From contig DISK01000006.1 of the NCBI GenBank assembly GCA_002421905.1, forward strand, positions 42,513 through 106,512: a DNA stretch of 64,000 bases. Reading direction: 5' to 3'. The notes under the pieces are model-generated. The model did no database searches. It saw nothing but the letters and a program-made list of their open reading frames with translations, and had not been told where the DNA came from. This document shows, one piece after another, positions 1 through 9,151 of the stretch. The DNA is from Micavibrio sp. UBA6212 (GTDB lineage: Bacteria > Pseudomonadota > Alphaproteobacteria > Micavibrionales > Micavibrionaceae). The position numbers were made by a program, and so were the translations under genes. Numbering within the stretch: position 1 is the stretch's first letter; every line of letters begins with the position of its first letter.

Positions 1-200
1 AGCGCGGACGTTCCGGGGACATAATCAGGAATTTTTATTCCTAAAACGGGATCAATCAAAACAAATCCCGCCATGAGTTCCAAGATAACGCCCAACACGA
101 CAAGCCGGGAGCCTACGCCTGCGAAGCGGGATAATGTGCGTTTTTGTCGGGCATGGATAACGGCATATAAAAGCCACTGAAAGTTTGAGGCGCTCATCAT
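1..200 (-). CDS. Partial small membrane protein, N-terminal part
   Basis: An open frame runs from an ATG at 200 (a second ATG follows at 197) to the left edge of the window, giving the first 66 residues (MMSASNFQWLLYAVIHARQK...). A hydrophobic stretch (VVLGVILELMAGFVLI) after about 30 mostly polar and basic residues suggests one membrane segment. A purine-rich stretch, AAGGGGAAAG, lies upstream of the ATG and can act as ribosome binding site. The gene is divergent from the TetR gene at 335. I do not recognise the family, and the C-terminus lies outside the window. Confidence 0.55.
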   Translation of the reverse strand, partial: MMSASNFQWLLYAVIHARQKRTLSRFAGVGSRLVVLGVILELMAGFVLIDPVLGIKIPDYVPGTSA

Positions 201-334
201 TTATTGTTTTCTTTCCCCTTGACTCTCTCAGTCTTGGTGATTATATAAGTTCCTTATTGAACAAAAAAGTTGGCAAGCAAGCAATATAGTTGAAATTTTG
301 ATTCAGTCAACTCTCAAGGAGGGGGGTAGGCCTA
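201..334. promoter_or_regulatory. Divergent promoter region upstream of tetR/RND operon
   Basis: This AT-rich 134-bp gap separates the leftward partial gene from the rightward TetR gene. It contains a short palindrome TTGA-TTCAG-TCAA (298-310) nested in GTTGA...TCAAC (289-311), placed where an autoregulatory TetR operator would be expected. A strong ribosome binding site, AAGGAGGGGGG, lies at about 316-326 ahead of the ATG at 335. The operator role is inferred only from position and symmetry. Confidence 0.4.
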
Positions 335-910
335 ATGGAGTCTTCTGATTTACAGCAACAAAAGAAAGAGAATGCTCTTTTATGTGCGTTGGCGATGGCC
401 ATGGTTGAGCATCCCAAGGCGACGTTGCTTGAATTGGCAAAAGCAGCGGGGATAGGCAGGACAACGCTTTATAATTTTTGCCGCACCCGCGAAGAATTGT
501 TGGAACGCCTGTTTTCCTACGGCATCAAAATCATTCGTGAAACTTTGGAAACCGCAAAAATAGATTCGGCTCCGCCGTTGGAGGCTTTACGCAAGATCAC
601 TGAAAGAAGTTTTCAGCATCGGGAAATCACCGCGTTTATGGTGCGGTATTGGAAACTGGAACATGAGGCCCCGCCGCCTGACCTGAATTGGGAAGCCCAA
701 CTGGATGCGTTTTTCCTGCGTGGACAACAAGAGGGCGTGTTTCGTATCGACATTCCCGCATCCGCGCTTTGTGAGATATGGATGGGCATTCATTCCGCAC
801 TAGTTGATGCCGAGCGTCGCGGCAGGGTTGCTCGCTCTGGATTGGGTGATTTACTGGAATATGCCTTTTTGCAAGGGGCTGCGCCCGTAAACAGTAAGGC
901 TTTTGAATGA
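335..910 (+). CDS. TetR/AcrR-family transcriptional regulator
   Basis: This 191-residue protein has an N-terminal helix-turn-helix at about residues 31-54 (LLELAKAAGIGRTTLYNFCR), the usual TetR DNA-binding pattern, followed by an all-helical ligand-binding domain with no recognisable motif. Length is normal for TetR regulators. It ends 31 bp before the RND adaptor gene, in the same direction, so it probably represses its own operon and responds to a pump substrate. The ATG at 335 is preceded by a strong ribosome binding site. The ligand cannot be inferred. Confidence 0.88.
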   Translation: MESSDLQQQKKENALLCALAMAMVEHPKATLLELAKAAGIGRTTLYNFCRTREELLERLFSYGIKIIRETLETAKIDSAPPLEALRKITERSFQHREITAFMVRYWKLEHEAPPPDLNWEAQLDAFFLRGQQEGVFRIDIPASALCEIWMGIHSALVDAERRGRVARSGLGDLLEYAFLQGAAPVNSKAFE

Positions 911-941
911 ATCATCTATTTAACAATGAAGGAATCCGCCC

Positions 942-2132
942 ATGAAAAAAGCAGCAATAGTAGCCGTTGTGTTATTGATCGGCGTCGGAGGCTATGTGTT
1001 GTGGCCAAACCATAGCCAAGGGCAGAATAAAGAATCGTCTGCGGGGGCCGCGCCCCCTGCCGCAGAGGTAGTCGTTCAAACAATTCAGCCGGAAAATATC
1101 AGCTTGTTCCAAGACCTGCCGGGCCGGACGCAGGCTTTCAAGGTTGCGGAAATCCGTCCGCAAGTCAGCGGCATTGTTATAAAGCGGCTTTTTGAAGAAG
1201 GCAGCGACATTGAGGAAGGCCAGCAGCTTTACCAGATTGACCCGGCCCCGTATCAGGCCGCCTATGACAGCGCATTGGCCGATCTGCAAAAGGCGCAGGC
1301 CAATATTAAATCCACAGAAGCAAAACAGGCGCGCTATACCGAATTGGTCAAGGTCGGTGGCGTCAGCAAACAGGAATATGACGATACCGCCGCGGCCCTC
1401 GCGCAAAGCGAGGCGGATGTGGCTATCGCCAAAGCCGCCGTTGCTACCGCAAAAATCAATCTTGATTATACCAAGGTCTTTTCCCCGATTTCCGGGCGCA
1501 TTGGCAAATCCTCCGTAACCGAGGGTGCGCTTGTGACCGCCAATCAAGCCGCGCCTCTGGCGGTTGTGCAGCAGCTTGACAAGATTTACGTCGATGTAAC
1601 GCAATCCATCAATGATTTGCGGAAGATGCGGAATTCGTTCGGGGAAAGCACCGCGCAATTATCCGCCACGCTTACGATTGAAGGTGAAACCGAACCTTAC
1701 AGCGAAAAAGGATTGCTGCAATTTGCCGACGTAACCGTCGATCAGGGAACGGGGACAGTTTCGCTTCGCATTCTGTTTGAAAACCCAAAAATCGACCTTC
1801 TGCCGGGTATGTTCGTCAAGGCGCGGGTGACGCAGGGACAGGCCGATGCCGCTATTCTCGTTCCGCAACAATCTGTAACGCGCAATGCGGATGGCTCTAC
1901 GACTGTCTGGATTGTCGGCAATGACAACAAAGCGAAAGTGCAGCCTATCTCCCTGTTACGGGCCGTTGGCAATCGCTGGCTTGTTGAATCCGGCCTGAAT
2001 GCTGGCGACCGGATAGTGGTGGAAGGGCTGCCGAAACTTAGCCCCGGCGCGGTTGTCAAACCTGTTGAAGCGTCTGCCAATGAATCCGCCCCGCCGCAGG
2101 AATCACAAGAGCAATCGGCGGAACAAGAATAA
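942..2132 (+). CDS. RND efflux periplasmic adaptor (AcrA/MexA type)
   Basis: This 396-residue membrane-fusion protein links an inner-membrane RND pump to an outer-membrane channel. It has an N-terminal hydrophobic anchor (about residues 1-22, no lipobox cysteine), a split biotinyl-lipoyl hairpin (VRPQVSGIV-like segment near 70, FSPISGRIG near 180), a coiled-coil hairpin rich in Ala/Gln between them and a beta-barrel domain after. The C-terminus is Glu/Gln/Ser-rich. It lies 21 bp before the pump gene, so both are surely co-transcribed. Substrates are unknown, although the family usually exports drugs, detergents or dyes. Confidence 0.93.
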   Translation: MKKAAIVAVVLLIGVGGYVLWPNHSQGQNKESSAGAAPPAAEVVVQTIQPENISLFQDLPGRTQAFKVAEIRPQVSGIVIKRLFEEGSDIEEGQQLYQIDPAPYQAAYDSALADLQKAQANIKSTEAKQARYTELVKVGGVSKQEYDDTAAALAQSEADVAIAKAAVATAKINLDYTKVFSPISGRIGKSSVTEGALVTANQAAPLAVVQQLDKIYVDVTQSINDLRKMRNSFGESTAQLSATLTIEGETEPYSEKGLLQFADVTVDQGTGTVSLRILFENPKIDLLPGMFVKARVTQGQADAAILVPQQSVTRNADGSTTVWIVGNDNKAKVQPISLLRAVGNRWLVESGLNAGDRIVVEGLPKLSPGAVVKPVEASANESAPPQESQEQSAEQE

Positions 2133-2153
2133 TAGAAAGTAGGATATAAAGTT

Positions 2154-5100
2154 ATGGCCCAGTTTTTTATCGACCGTCCCGTTTTTGCATGGGTCATTGC
2201 TATCGTCATTATGTTGGCAGGGCTTATGGCCGTTGCTACCCTGCCTGTCGAACAATATCCGAAAATCGCACCGCCTATTGTGCAGATTAACACATCCTAT
2301 CCCGGCGCTTCCGCCATAACGCTGGAAAACAGCGTTACGCAGGTTATTGAACAACGTCTGGTCGGGATTGATTATCTGCGCTATTTCACATCGTCCAGCG
2401 ACTCTTCCGGTAACGTCCAAATTACGCTGACATTTGAACCTGAAGCCGACCCCGATATCGCGCAGGTGCAAACGCAAAACAAATTGCAAACTGCCATGTC
2501 CTTGCTACCGGAGGAAGTCCAGCGGCAGGGGGTAACGGTGACGAAAGGAACGACCGGCTTTTTGATGCTGGTTGGTTTTTATGCGGCCACCGATAACCTT
2601 ACGCAGCACCAGATCGGGGATTACATTAACTCTAAACTGGTTGAACCCCTTAGCCGCGTACCGGGGGTCGGAAACCTTACCGTGTTCGGTCAGCCCTACG
2701 CCATGCGGATATGGCTCGACCCGGACAAGATGCACAGCTATAACATCACGACAGAAGAAGTCGCGGCGGCGGTGCGCGCTCAGAATGCCGACGTTTCTTC
2801 CGGCCAGTTGGGTGGAACTCCCGCCGTTGGGGGCCAGCAATTGAACGCGACGATTACGGCGCAATCCCGTCTCAAAACTGTTGAGGAATTCGAGCAGATT
2901 TTCCTGCGGGTCAATCAGGACGGTTCCCAAATCCGCCTGAAAGACGTGGCCCGAATCAATCTTGGTGTGCAGAATTACGATATCGTTTCCTCTTATCAGG
3001 GTAAGCCCGCATCGGGGCTGGCGGTCAGTCTTGCGACAGGTGCCAACGCTCTGGAAACAGCTCAAAAGGTTAAGGATAAAGTTGATGAATTAACGGAGTT
3101 CATGCCCGCCGGTATGAAAGTTGTCTATCCGTATGATACCACGCCTTTCGTCAAAATCTCGATTCATGAGGTTATAAAAACTCTGATCGAAGCCATTGTT
3201 CTTGTCGTCGTGGTTATGTATCTGTTTCTGCAAAATTTCCGTGCAACGCTTATTCCGACAATTGCCGTTCCGGTGGTTCTTTTGGGGACATTCGGCGTTC
3301 TGGCCGCGTTCGGATTTTCAATCAACGTCTTGACCATGTTCGCCATGGTGCTGGCTATCGGCCTTCTGGTGGATGATGCGATTGTCGTGGTGGAAAACGT
3401 CGAGCGCGTGATGGAGGAAGAACATTTGCCGCCTAAGGAGGCCACCGAAAAATCCATGAAACAGATTACAAGCGCACTGGTCGGGATTGCGCTTGTTCTG
3501 TCCGCCGTGTTCGTACCGATGGCGTTTTTCAGCGGCTCGACCGGCGCGATTTACCGCCAGTTTTCCTTGACCATCGTTTCCGCAATGGCCCTGTCCGTTC
3601 TGGTGGCCCTTGTTCTCACCCCGGCCTTGTGCGCCACCCTCCTGAAACCCCATACAAAAGGTCACGGTGAGGCAAAGACGGGATTCTTTGGATGGTTTAA
3701 TCGTAATTTTGATAGAAGCAAAAGGAAATATGGCCGAAGCGCGGCCTATGTATCGAGCCGTCCTGTGCGGTTTCTGGCTATCTTCGTCGCCATGATCGCT
3801 CTGATGGCTGTAATGTTCGTGCGAATTCCAACAGCATTTTTGCCCGATGAAGACCAAGGCATTATGCTGGTCATGGTAGCTGCGCCTGCCGGTGCAACGG
3901 TTGAGCGTACGGTTGCGAGTCTGAAACAAGTTGAAAAATATTATACGGAACATGAAAAGGAAGCCGTTGAAAGTGTCTTCACGGTGGCCGGATTCAGTTT
4001 TGCGGGACGTGGCCAGAATTCCGGTATGGCGTTCGTCAAACTCAGGGATTGGGATGAACGCCATAAGGAAGGGCAAAGCCTCTTTGATATAACCGCACGT
4101 TCCATGGCGGCCTTGTCTTCTATCAAGGATGCATCCGTATTCGCCTTTTACCCGCCGCCCATTATCGAACTTGGAAACGCATCCGGTTTTGATATGCAAC
4201 TGCTTGATAGGGTCGGTTTGGGTCATGAGGCTCTGATGGCGGCGCAATACCAGCTTTTAGGCATGGCTTCAAAAGACCCAAGGCTTGTCGGCGTTCGCCC
4301 GAACGGTTTGCCGGACGTGCCGGAATATAAAATCCATGTCGATCACGAAAAGGCGAGCGCGCAAGGACTGTCCATTGCTGATATAAACTCTACGCTGCAA
4401 ACGGTTTGGGGATCGTCGTATATCAACGATTTCTTGCATGAAGGACGCATCAAGCGCGTTTACATACAAGGTGATGCGCCGTTCCGAATGAACCCCGACG
4501 ATGTGGATAGATGGTATGTCCGCAACGCACAGGAAGAAATGGTGCCATTTTCGTCATTCGCCACGGCTGAGTGGGGATATGGTTCCCCCAAGCTGCAAAG
4601 ATTCAATGGAACATCATCCTTGCAGATTCAGGGCGCGCCCGCACCGGGGGTTAGTTCCGGTGACGCCATGGCCATTATGGGAGAGCTTGCGTCTAAGCTA
4701 CCAAAAGGAATCGGTTATGAGTGGTCGGGGCTTTCCTATGAAGAACGCGCTGCCGGAGCGCAGACGCCGTTGCTGTACTCGCTTTCCATCCTGATCGTGT
4801 TCTTATGCCTTGCCGCGCTGTATGAAAGCTGGACGGTTCCTTTCGCCGTTATGCTGGTGGTTCCGCTTGGTATCTTGGGTGCGGTCACGGCAACGCTTTT
4901 CAGCGGGCTATCGAATGACGTTTATTTCCAAGTCGGACTTTTGACGACTATCGGCCTGTCTGCAAAGAACGCCATTCTGATTGTCGAATTTGCCAAGGCG
5001 CAATATGACAGCGGCATGGATTTGTTTGAAGCAACTATCCATGCGGCGGAACAACGCCTGCGCCCCATCCTTATGACCTCTATGGCCTTTATCCTTGGCG

Positions 5101-5297
5101 TGACGCCTTTGGCAATCGCCAGCGGCGCGGGTTCCGCCAGCCAGAATGCTATCGGTATTGGCGTGATCGGCGGCATGGTGTCGGCAACCTTCCTGGCCAT
5201 TTTCTTCGTGCCAATGTTCTTTATCGTTATTCAGCGTTTCGCTAAAAAGCCGAAACCAGTTACAGCCGCAGCGGAGATCAATCATGAGCCTGTCTAA
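2154..5297 (+). CDS. RND multidrug efflux pump, HAE1 family (AcrB/MexB type)
   Basis: At 1047 residues this matches the usual AcrB/MexB length. It starts with the typical MAQFFIDRPVFAWVIA signature and has two large periplasmic loops between TM1-2 and TM7-8. The proton-relay aspartate pair is present in TM4 (GLLVDDAIVVVENVERVM), and the essential lysine is in TM10 (TTIGLSAKNAILIVEFAK). It acts as a trimeric proton/substrate antiporter in the inner membrane together with the adaptor upstream and the channel downstream. The 3' end overlaps the channel gene by 14 bp. Confidence 0.95.
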   Translation: MAQFFIDRPVFAWVIAIVIMLAGLMAVATLPVEQYPKIAPPIVQINTSYPGASAITLENSVTQVIEQRLVGIDYLRYFTSSSDSSGNVQITLTFEPEADPDIAQVQTQNKLQTAMSLLPEEVQRQGVTVTKGTTGFLMLVGFYAATDNLTQHQIGDYINSKLVEPLSRVPGVGNLTVFGQPYAMRIWLDPDKMHSYNITTEEVAAAVRAQNADVSSGQLGGTPAVGGQQLNATITAQSRLKTVEEFEQIFLRVNQDGSQIRLKDVARINLGVQNYDIVSSYQGKPASGLAVSLATGANALETAQKVKDKVDELTEFMPAGMKVVYPYDTTPFVKISIHEVIKTLIEAIVLVVVVMYLFLQNFRATLIPTIAVPVVLLGTFGVLAAFGFSINVLTMFAMVLAIGLLVDDAIVVVENVERVMEEEHLPPKEATEKSMKQITSALVGIALVLSAVFVPMAFFSGSTGAIYRQFSLTIVSAMALSVLVALVLTPALCATLLKPHTKGHGEAKTGFFGWFNRNFDRSKRKYGRSAAYVSSRPVRFLAIFVAMIALMAVMFVRIPTAFLPDEDQGIMLVMVAAPAGATVERTVASLKQVEKYYTEHEKEAVESVFTVAGFSFAGRGQNSGMAFVKLRDWDERHKEGQSLFDITARSMAALSSIKDASVFAFYPPPIIELGNASGFDMQLLDRVGLGHEALMAAQYQLLGMASKDPRLVGVRPNGLPDVPEYKIHVDHEKASAQGLSIADINSTLQTVWGSSYINDFLHEGRIKRVYIQGDAPFRMNPDDVDRWYVRNAQEEMVPFSSFATAEWGYGSPKLQRFNGTSSLQIQGAPAPGVSSGDAMAIMGELASKLPKGIGYEWSGLSYEERAAGAQTPLLYSLSILIVFLCLAALYESWTVPFAVMLVVPLGILGAVTATLFSGLSNDVYFQVGLLTTIGLSAKNAILIVEFAKAQYDSGMDLFEATIHAAEQRLRPILMTSMAFILGVTPLAIASGAGSASQNAIGIGVIGGMVSATFLAIFFVPMFFIVIQRFAKKPKPVTAAAEINHEPV

Positions 5298-6702
5298 AAC
5301 CCTTCTTTCCATGACAGCGGCGGCGGCCCTTCTAACGGGCTGCACGATGATACCGGATTACGACCGCCCGGATTTGCCCGTATCGGCGCAGTGGCCGCAG
5401 GGCCAAGCCTATGAAGGCATAGAGGGCGTTTCCGAGGCCGATATTTCAAAGGTGAACTGGCAATCTTTCTTTCTCTCTCCCCCTATGCAGCGGGTCATTC
5501 AGACTTCCCTAGATAACAATAGGGATTTACGGGTGGCCTCGCTGCAAGTGGAGCAGGCCCGCGCCCTTTACCGGGTTGAGCGCGCCGCCCTTGTGCCTTC
5601 TATCGGCGCAACCGGCAGCGGAACGCGGCAGGGCATACCGGAGAACGCCTCCGGGCTTGGGAAAGATACGGTTTCCTCAACCTATAGCGCGAATGTCGGC
5701 ACAACAGCCTTTGAACTGGATTTGTTCGGGCGTATCCGCAGTATGAACGAGCGCGCGCTTGAGGAATATTTTGCAACCGAGGAAGCGCAACAATCCGCCC
5801 GCATTGCCTTGATTGCCGAAACCGCCAATGCGTATTTGACTTATCTTGCAGACAAGAAGCTGCTCGGCATTACGGAAGACACGCTCAAATCACAGCAGGA
5901 AGCCTACGACCTTATCAAGAAGCGTTACGATCTTGGCACGTCCTCGCAGCTTGATCTTGAACAGGCGCGCACGTCCGTTGAAACGGCCCGCGCCAATCGC
6001 GCCCGTTATCTGCGCTTTGTGGCACAGGATAGAAACGCGCTCGAACTCTTGATGGGAACCGCGCCGGATACGGCCATACTGGATGCCTTGACGCTGGATA
6101 CGGTTGAACTGGCCGACAATCTGCCAGTGGGCCTGCCTTCCGCCGTGTTATTGGAACGCCCCGATATCCGGCAGGCCGAACATTCCCTGAAAGCGGCCAA
6201 CGCCAATATCGGCGCGGCGCGCGCGGCGTTCTTTCCGGCTATCAGCTTGACCGGCTCGGCGGGCTTTGCCAGCGAAAGCCTGTCCGATTTGTTCAAATCC
6301 GGTTCATCCCTTGCATGGTCGTTCATTCCGTCAATCACGCTGCCGATCTTTGAAGGCGGCAAGAATATAGCGAATCTGGACAGCGCAACCGCTGGGCAGA
6401 AAATCGCCGTGGCTCAGTACGAGAAATCCATTCAAACGGCGTTCCGTGAAGTGGCGGACGAACTGGCGGCGCGGGGAACCTATACCGAGCAACTGGCCGC
6501 GCAGACCGCTTTGGCTAATGCCACCGGCAACGCTTACCGGATCTCCCGCGCCCGGTATGACCAAGGCACGGACAATTATTTAAGCGTTCTGGATTCGCAG
6601 CGCGAACTCTATAGCGCGCAACAATCCGAAATTACGGTGCAGCAAGAACGCCTTTCTAACCTTGTGAATCTTTATAAGGTTTTAGGAGGTGGAAAAGAAT
6701 GA
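5284..6702 (+). CDS. Outer-membrane efflux lipoprotein, NodT/OprM family
   Basis: This 472-residue TolC-like channel has a lipoprotein signal peptide with lipobox LLTGC (Cys at about residue 19), followed by TMIPDYDRPDLP. Two repeated OEP domains carry the periplasmic helices. It ends in the family signature NLVNLYKVLGGG. It completes the tripartite RND system encoded just upstream, with which it overlaps by 14 bp. It is closely similar in layout to the second channel gene at 56527 (LSGCTMIPDFSRPDF). A ribosome binding site for the next gene (AGGAGGT) lies inside its last codons. Confidence 0.93.
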   Translation: MSLSKTLLSMTAAAALLTGCTMIPDYDRPDLPVSAQWPQGQAYEGIEGVSEADISKVNWQSFFLSPPMQRVIQTSLDNNRDLRVASLQVEQARALYRVERAALVPSIGATGSGTRQGIPENASGLGKDTVSSTYSANVGTTAFELDLFGRIRSMNERALEEYFATEEAQQSARIALIAETANAYLTYLADKKLLGITEDTLKSQQEAYDLIKKRYDLGTSSQLDLEQARTSVETARANRARYLRFVAQDRNALELLMGTAPDTAILDALTLDTVELADNLPVGLPSAVLLERPDIRQAEHSLKAANANIGAARAAFFPAISLTGSAGFASESLSDLFKSGSSLAWSFIPSITLPIFEGGKNIANLDSATAGQKIAVAQYEKSIQTAFREVADELAARGTYTEQLAAQTALANATGNAYRISRARYDQGTDNYLSVLDSQRELYSAQQSEITVQQERLSNLVNLYKVLGGGKE

Positions 6703-6703
6703 A

Positions 6704-7284
6704 ATGAGGCTTAAAAAATTTGCCCCCGACGATGTTTTGCGAGTTGTCATGTATCTTTTTTGGGAAAAAGGATACGCGGGAACGTCGATGGATGAGATCG
6801 TGGAAGCGACGCGGGTAAAAAGCAAAGCCTTTATAATTTCTTTGGTGACAAGAAGGGCCTTTTTCTCAAGGTTCTTTATTTTTATTTTGAAGATACGATG
6901 GCGACCGTCCGGGAAATTTTGTCCCAAAGAAAGGCTGCGCCCGATCTTCTGCACCAGATGTTTCAGTTTTTCATGGACAGGTCTGATAGGGGGGCGCACC
7001 CCGAGGGCTGCCTGATTATCAATACGGTTTCAGAATTCGGGAAGTCCGATCAGGATATCAAGGCTGCTCTTGATGATATGGAAGAAGAATTCAATAAAAC
7101 GCTTAAAAAGACTATTCTTGTCGGGCAAAAAGAAAAAACGATTACGGATACAATGAAGGCGGCGGATATTGCCGCTTTCCTGAAATGCGCCTTGTGCGGC
7201 GTTCTGATTCTCGACCGGAAGGGGAATAATATTCAGGGCATCAAAAAAATAACCTATCACGCCATCCAGAGCATAAGCCGATGA
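6704..7284 (+). pseudogene. Frameshifted TetR-family regulator
   Basis: Two adjacent frames together spell one TetR protein. The first frame gives MRLKKFAPDDVLRVVMYLFW...TRVKSKAF (HTH region). At about 6830 the frame shifts, and the second frame continues YNFFGDKKGLFLKVLYFYFEDTMATV... and runs to the TGA at 7284. The break falls inside the helix-turn-helix (expected SLYNFFGDK), so the product as read is not functional unless a sequencing error is present. It directly follows the outer-membrane channel gene, whose 3' end holds its ribosome binding site. Confidence 0.8.
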
Positions 7285-7289
7285 GGAGA

Positions 7290-7376
7290 GTGAAACGAGA
7301 TACAGTCGCAGCGGCCCTTTTAATGGGCTGCACGATGATAACCTTGTCAAGCTCTATAAGGTTCTAGGGGTTTGAA
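7290..7376 (+). pseudogene. Deletion remnant of a NodT-type channel gene (5' and 3' ends fused)
   Basis: The first half closely matches the signal-peptide end of the gene at 5284 (AAALLMGCTMI against AAALLTGCTMI, also at DNA level). The second half (7340-7370) matches its last codons (AACCTTGT..A..CT.TATAAGGTT.TAGG). About 1.3 kb of coding sequence between these points is missing, so this is the scar of a large in-gene deletion in a second copy. As read from GTG at 7290 it would encode only 25 residues. Confidence 0.7.
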
Positions 7377-7447
7377 AATAACGGAAAGAAAAAATGAATA
7401 ACTTTTCTAGCTTGGAAATTCGTAAGGTTAAATAAAGGAGAACATCT

Positions 7448-8398
7448 ATGACAAAAATAATCCTTGGTAAAAGCGGGCTGTCTGTCGCGCCTCTGGCTTT
7501 TGGTGGCAATGTCTTTGGCTGGACGGTTGATGAAAAGCGGTCTTTTGAACTTCTGGACGCGTTTGTCGATTTTGGCTTCAACCTTGTCGATACGGCGAAT
7601 GTGTATTCAGCATGGGTGCCGGGGCATAAAGGCGGCGAATCCGAAACTATTATAGGAAACTGGCTGAGACTCTCCGGAAAGCGCGATAAAATCGTTCTGG
7701 CCACCAAGGTCGGCATCGAAATGGGGGATGGCTCCAAAGGGCTTAAAAAAGACTATATCCTGAAATCCGTTGAGGATTCTCTCAGACGTCTGCAAACGGA
7801 CGTGATTGATCTTTATCAATCCCATAAGGACGACCCCGAAACACCGCTGGATGAAACGCTGTCTGCTTACGACACACTTATCAAGCAAGGCAAGGTGCGG
7901 GCGATAGGTGCTTCCAACTATGATGCAAGCCGTTTGCAAGCAGCCCTTGAAGTCAGTCGTCAATACGGATTGCCGTCCTATATCTCGCTCCAGCCGGAAT
8001 ATAACCTTTATGACCGGGCCGGGTTTGAAGCGGAACTGGAGCCTTTGGTACTTCGAGAAGGGATTGGCGTTATCAGCTATTATTCACTGGCGAGCGGATT
8101 CTTGAGCGGAAAATACCGTACCGAGGCTGATCTGGGTAAAAGCCCGCGCGGTGGCGGCATCGGACAGCGTTACCTCAATGAGCGGGGCCTGCGTATTCTG
8201 AAGGCTCTGGACGAGGTGGCCAGCGCCCATAAGACCGTGCCTACAGTCGTATCCTTGGCGTGGCTTATCCAGCGAAAATCGGTCACAGCACCAATTGCAA
8301 GCGCCACGAGCGTAGCGCAACTCTCCGAACTCGCAGAAGCGACCACGTTGCAACTGAGTGCGGACGATGTGCGAAAGCTGGATCAGGCCAGCGCGTAG
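7448..8398 (+). CDS. Aldo/keto reductase
   Basis: This 316-residue protein has the (beta/alpha)8 fold signatures of NAD(P)H-dependent aldo/keto reductases. The catalytic tetrad is visible as Asp in VDTANVYS, Tyr in the same motif, Lys in LATKVG and His in LYQSHKDD. The C-terminal cofactor segment includes APIASATSVAQL. It resembles the YajO/Tas-like branch that reduces carbonyl compounds. The ATG at 7448 is preceded by AAGGAGAA. It stands alone, with a small possible hairpin (ACCTCG...CGAGGT, 8478-8500) downstream. The physiological substrate cannot be told. Confidence 0.9.
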   Translation: MTKIILGKSGLSVAPLAFGGNVFGWTVDEKRSFELLDAFVDFGFNLVDTANVYSAWVPGHKGGESETIIGNWLRLSGKRDKIVLATKVGIEMGDGSKGLKKDYILKSVEDSLRRLQTDVIDLYQSHKDDPETPLDETLSAYDTLIKQGKVRAIGASNYDASRLQAALEVSRQYGLPSYISLQPEYNLYDRAGFEAELEPLVLREGIGVISYYSLASGFLSGKYRTEADLGKSPRGGGIGQRYLNERGLRILKALDEVASAHKTVPTVVSLAWLIQRKSVTAPIASATSVAQLSELAEATTLQLSADDVRKLDQASA

Positions 8399-8602
8399 AA
8401 GGAAAGAATGCCCAAAATGATGACCCATAATCACGCATATCCCATATCAGATGCTTTATCCATACAATTACGGATTGACCTCGCTGCATCATATCGAGGT
8501 GTTTTCCTGCCGCAATTCCGCTGCATGGCCTGCTATCCTTGGGCCATAAACGGAAACTTGAGTAAGAACCTTTAACCCGCTAACAACACTAAGGAGAGAA
8601 CT

Positions 8603-8857
8603 ATGAGTATAGAAAATAATCCGTTCTGGACTTCCGCCCCCGCCAAGGAAAAACTGGAAGAGCTGCAAAAAGCGCAAAGCGAGTTTGCCTCGAAAATTTT
8701 TAACGAAGGCTCGGAGTTTCAGAAAAAGCAATTCGCGCTGATTACCGATCTTGTTCAAAACCAAGTCGCATTCAGCAGCCAGATATTTTCCAGCGCGTTG
8801 AATATCATCAACGACAACGGAATTTTCGCTGAGAAAAAAGCGGCGAAAAGCAAGTAA
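8603..8857 (+). CDS. Small phasin-like protein
   Basis: This 84-residue protein (MSIENNPFWTSAPAKEKLEELQK...) is helical and amphipathic. It contains the phasin-like pattern FQKKQFALITDLVQNQVAFSSQIFSSALNII and a basic tail. Its centre resembles the small protein at 43288 (FQKEQYDLWSKIIQNQVAHNNNIL), which lies in the polyhydroxyalkanoate cluster. Phasins coat storage granules. The ATG at 8603 has a good AAGGAGAG ribosome binding site. It is shorter than classic phasins (about 110-190 aa), so the assignment rests on the shared motif. Confidence 0.6.
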   Translation: MSIENNPFWTSAPAKEKLEELQKAQSEFASKIFNEGSEFQKKQFALITDLVQNQVAFSSQIFSSALNIINDNGIFAEKKAAKSK

Positions 8858-8885
8858 ACAGGCGACTGGATTTGAGGGATGGCCC

Positions 8886-8906
8886 CCCGCGCATATTCTG
8901 CGCGGG
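8886..8906. repeat. GC-rich hairpin after phasin-like gene
   Basis: A perfect 8-bp stem CCCGCGCA / TGCGCGGG with a 5-nt loop lies 29 bp after the stop codon. There is no T-run, so it may stabilise the mRNA end rather than terminate transcription. Confidence 0.5.
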
Positions 8907-8963
8907 CATTGGCATGTTAGCATAAGATCAATCCCCCCGGCCCCACCGGGCAGATTGGGAAAA

Positions 8964-8993
8964 GGGCCGGAAGAAATCCGGCCCCTTTCTTTT
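8964..8993 (+). terminator. Rho-independent terminator
   Basis: A stem GGGCCGG / CCGGCCC with a 7-nt loop is followed by CTTTCTTTT. It is placed to end transcription of the phasin-like gene. Confidence 0.75.
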
Positions 8994-9151
8994 ATCCCGC
9001 TGCCAGGCGCGCGGGCTTCAAAACCGGCCTCCGGCTTTTTCAGTCCCTTCAATGGGTTATGAGAATCGGGTATGATATAGGCCTGAATTACAGGCGGCGG
9101 GCCGCCTTATATATATAAACCTTGAAATCGTACTACAAAACTGGTACACTT

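Noticed and set aside
3318..4247. A 309-codon minus-strand frame inside the RND pump gene
   Set aside because: It is a shadow of a strongly conserved pump gene, with His/Arg-rich translation and no start signal.
8489..9052. A 187-codon minus-strand frame over the phasin-like gene
   Set aside because: It is antisense to a gene with a good ribosome binding site and crosses a terminator; composition is not protein-like.
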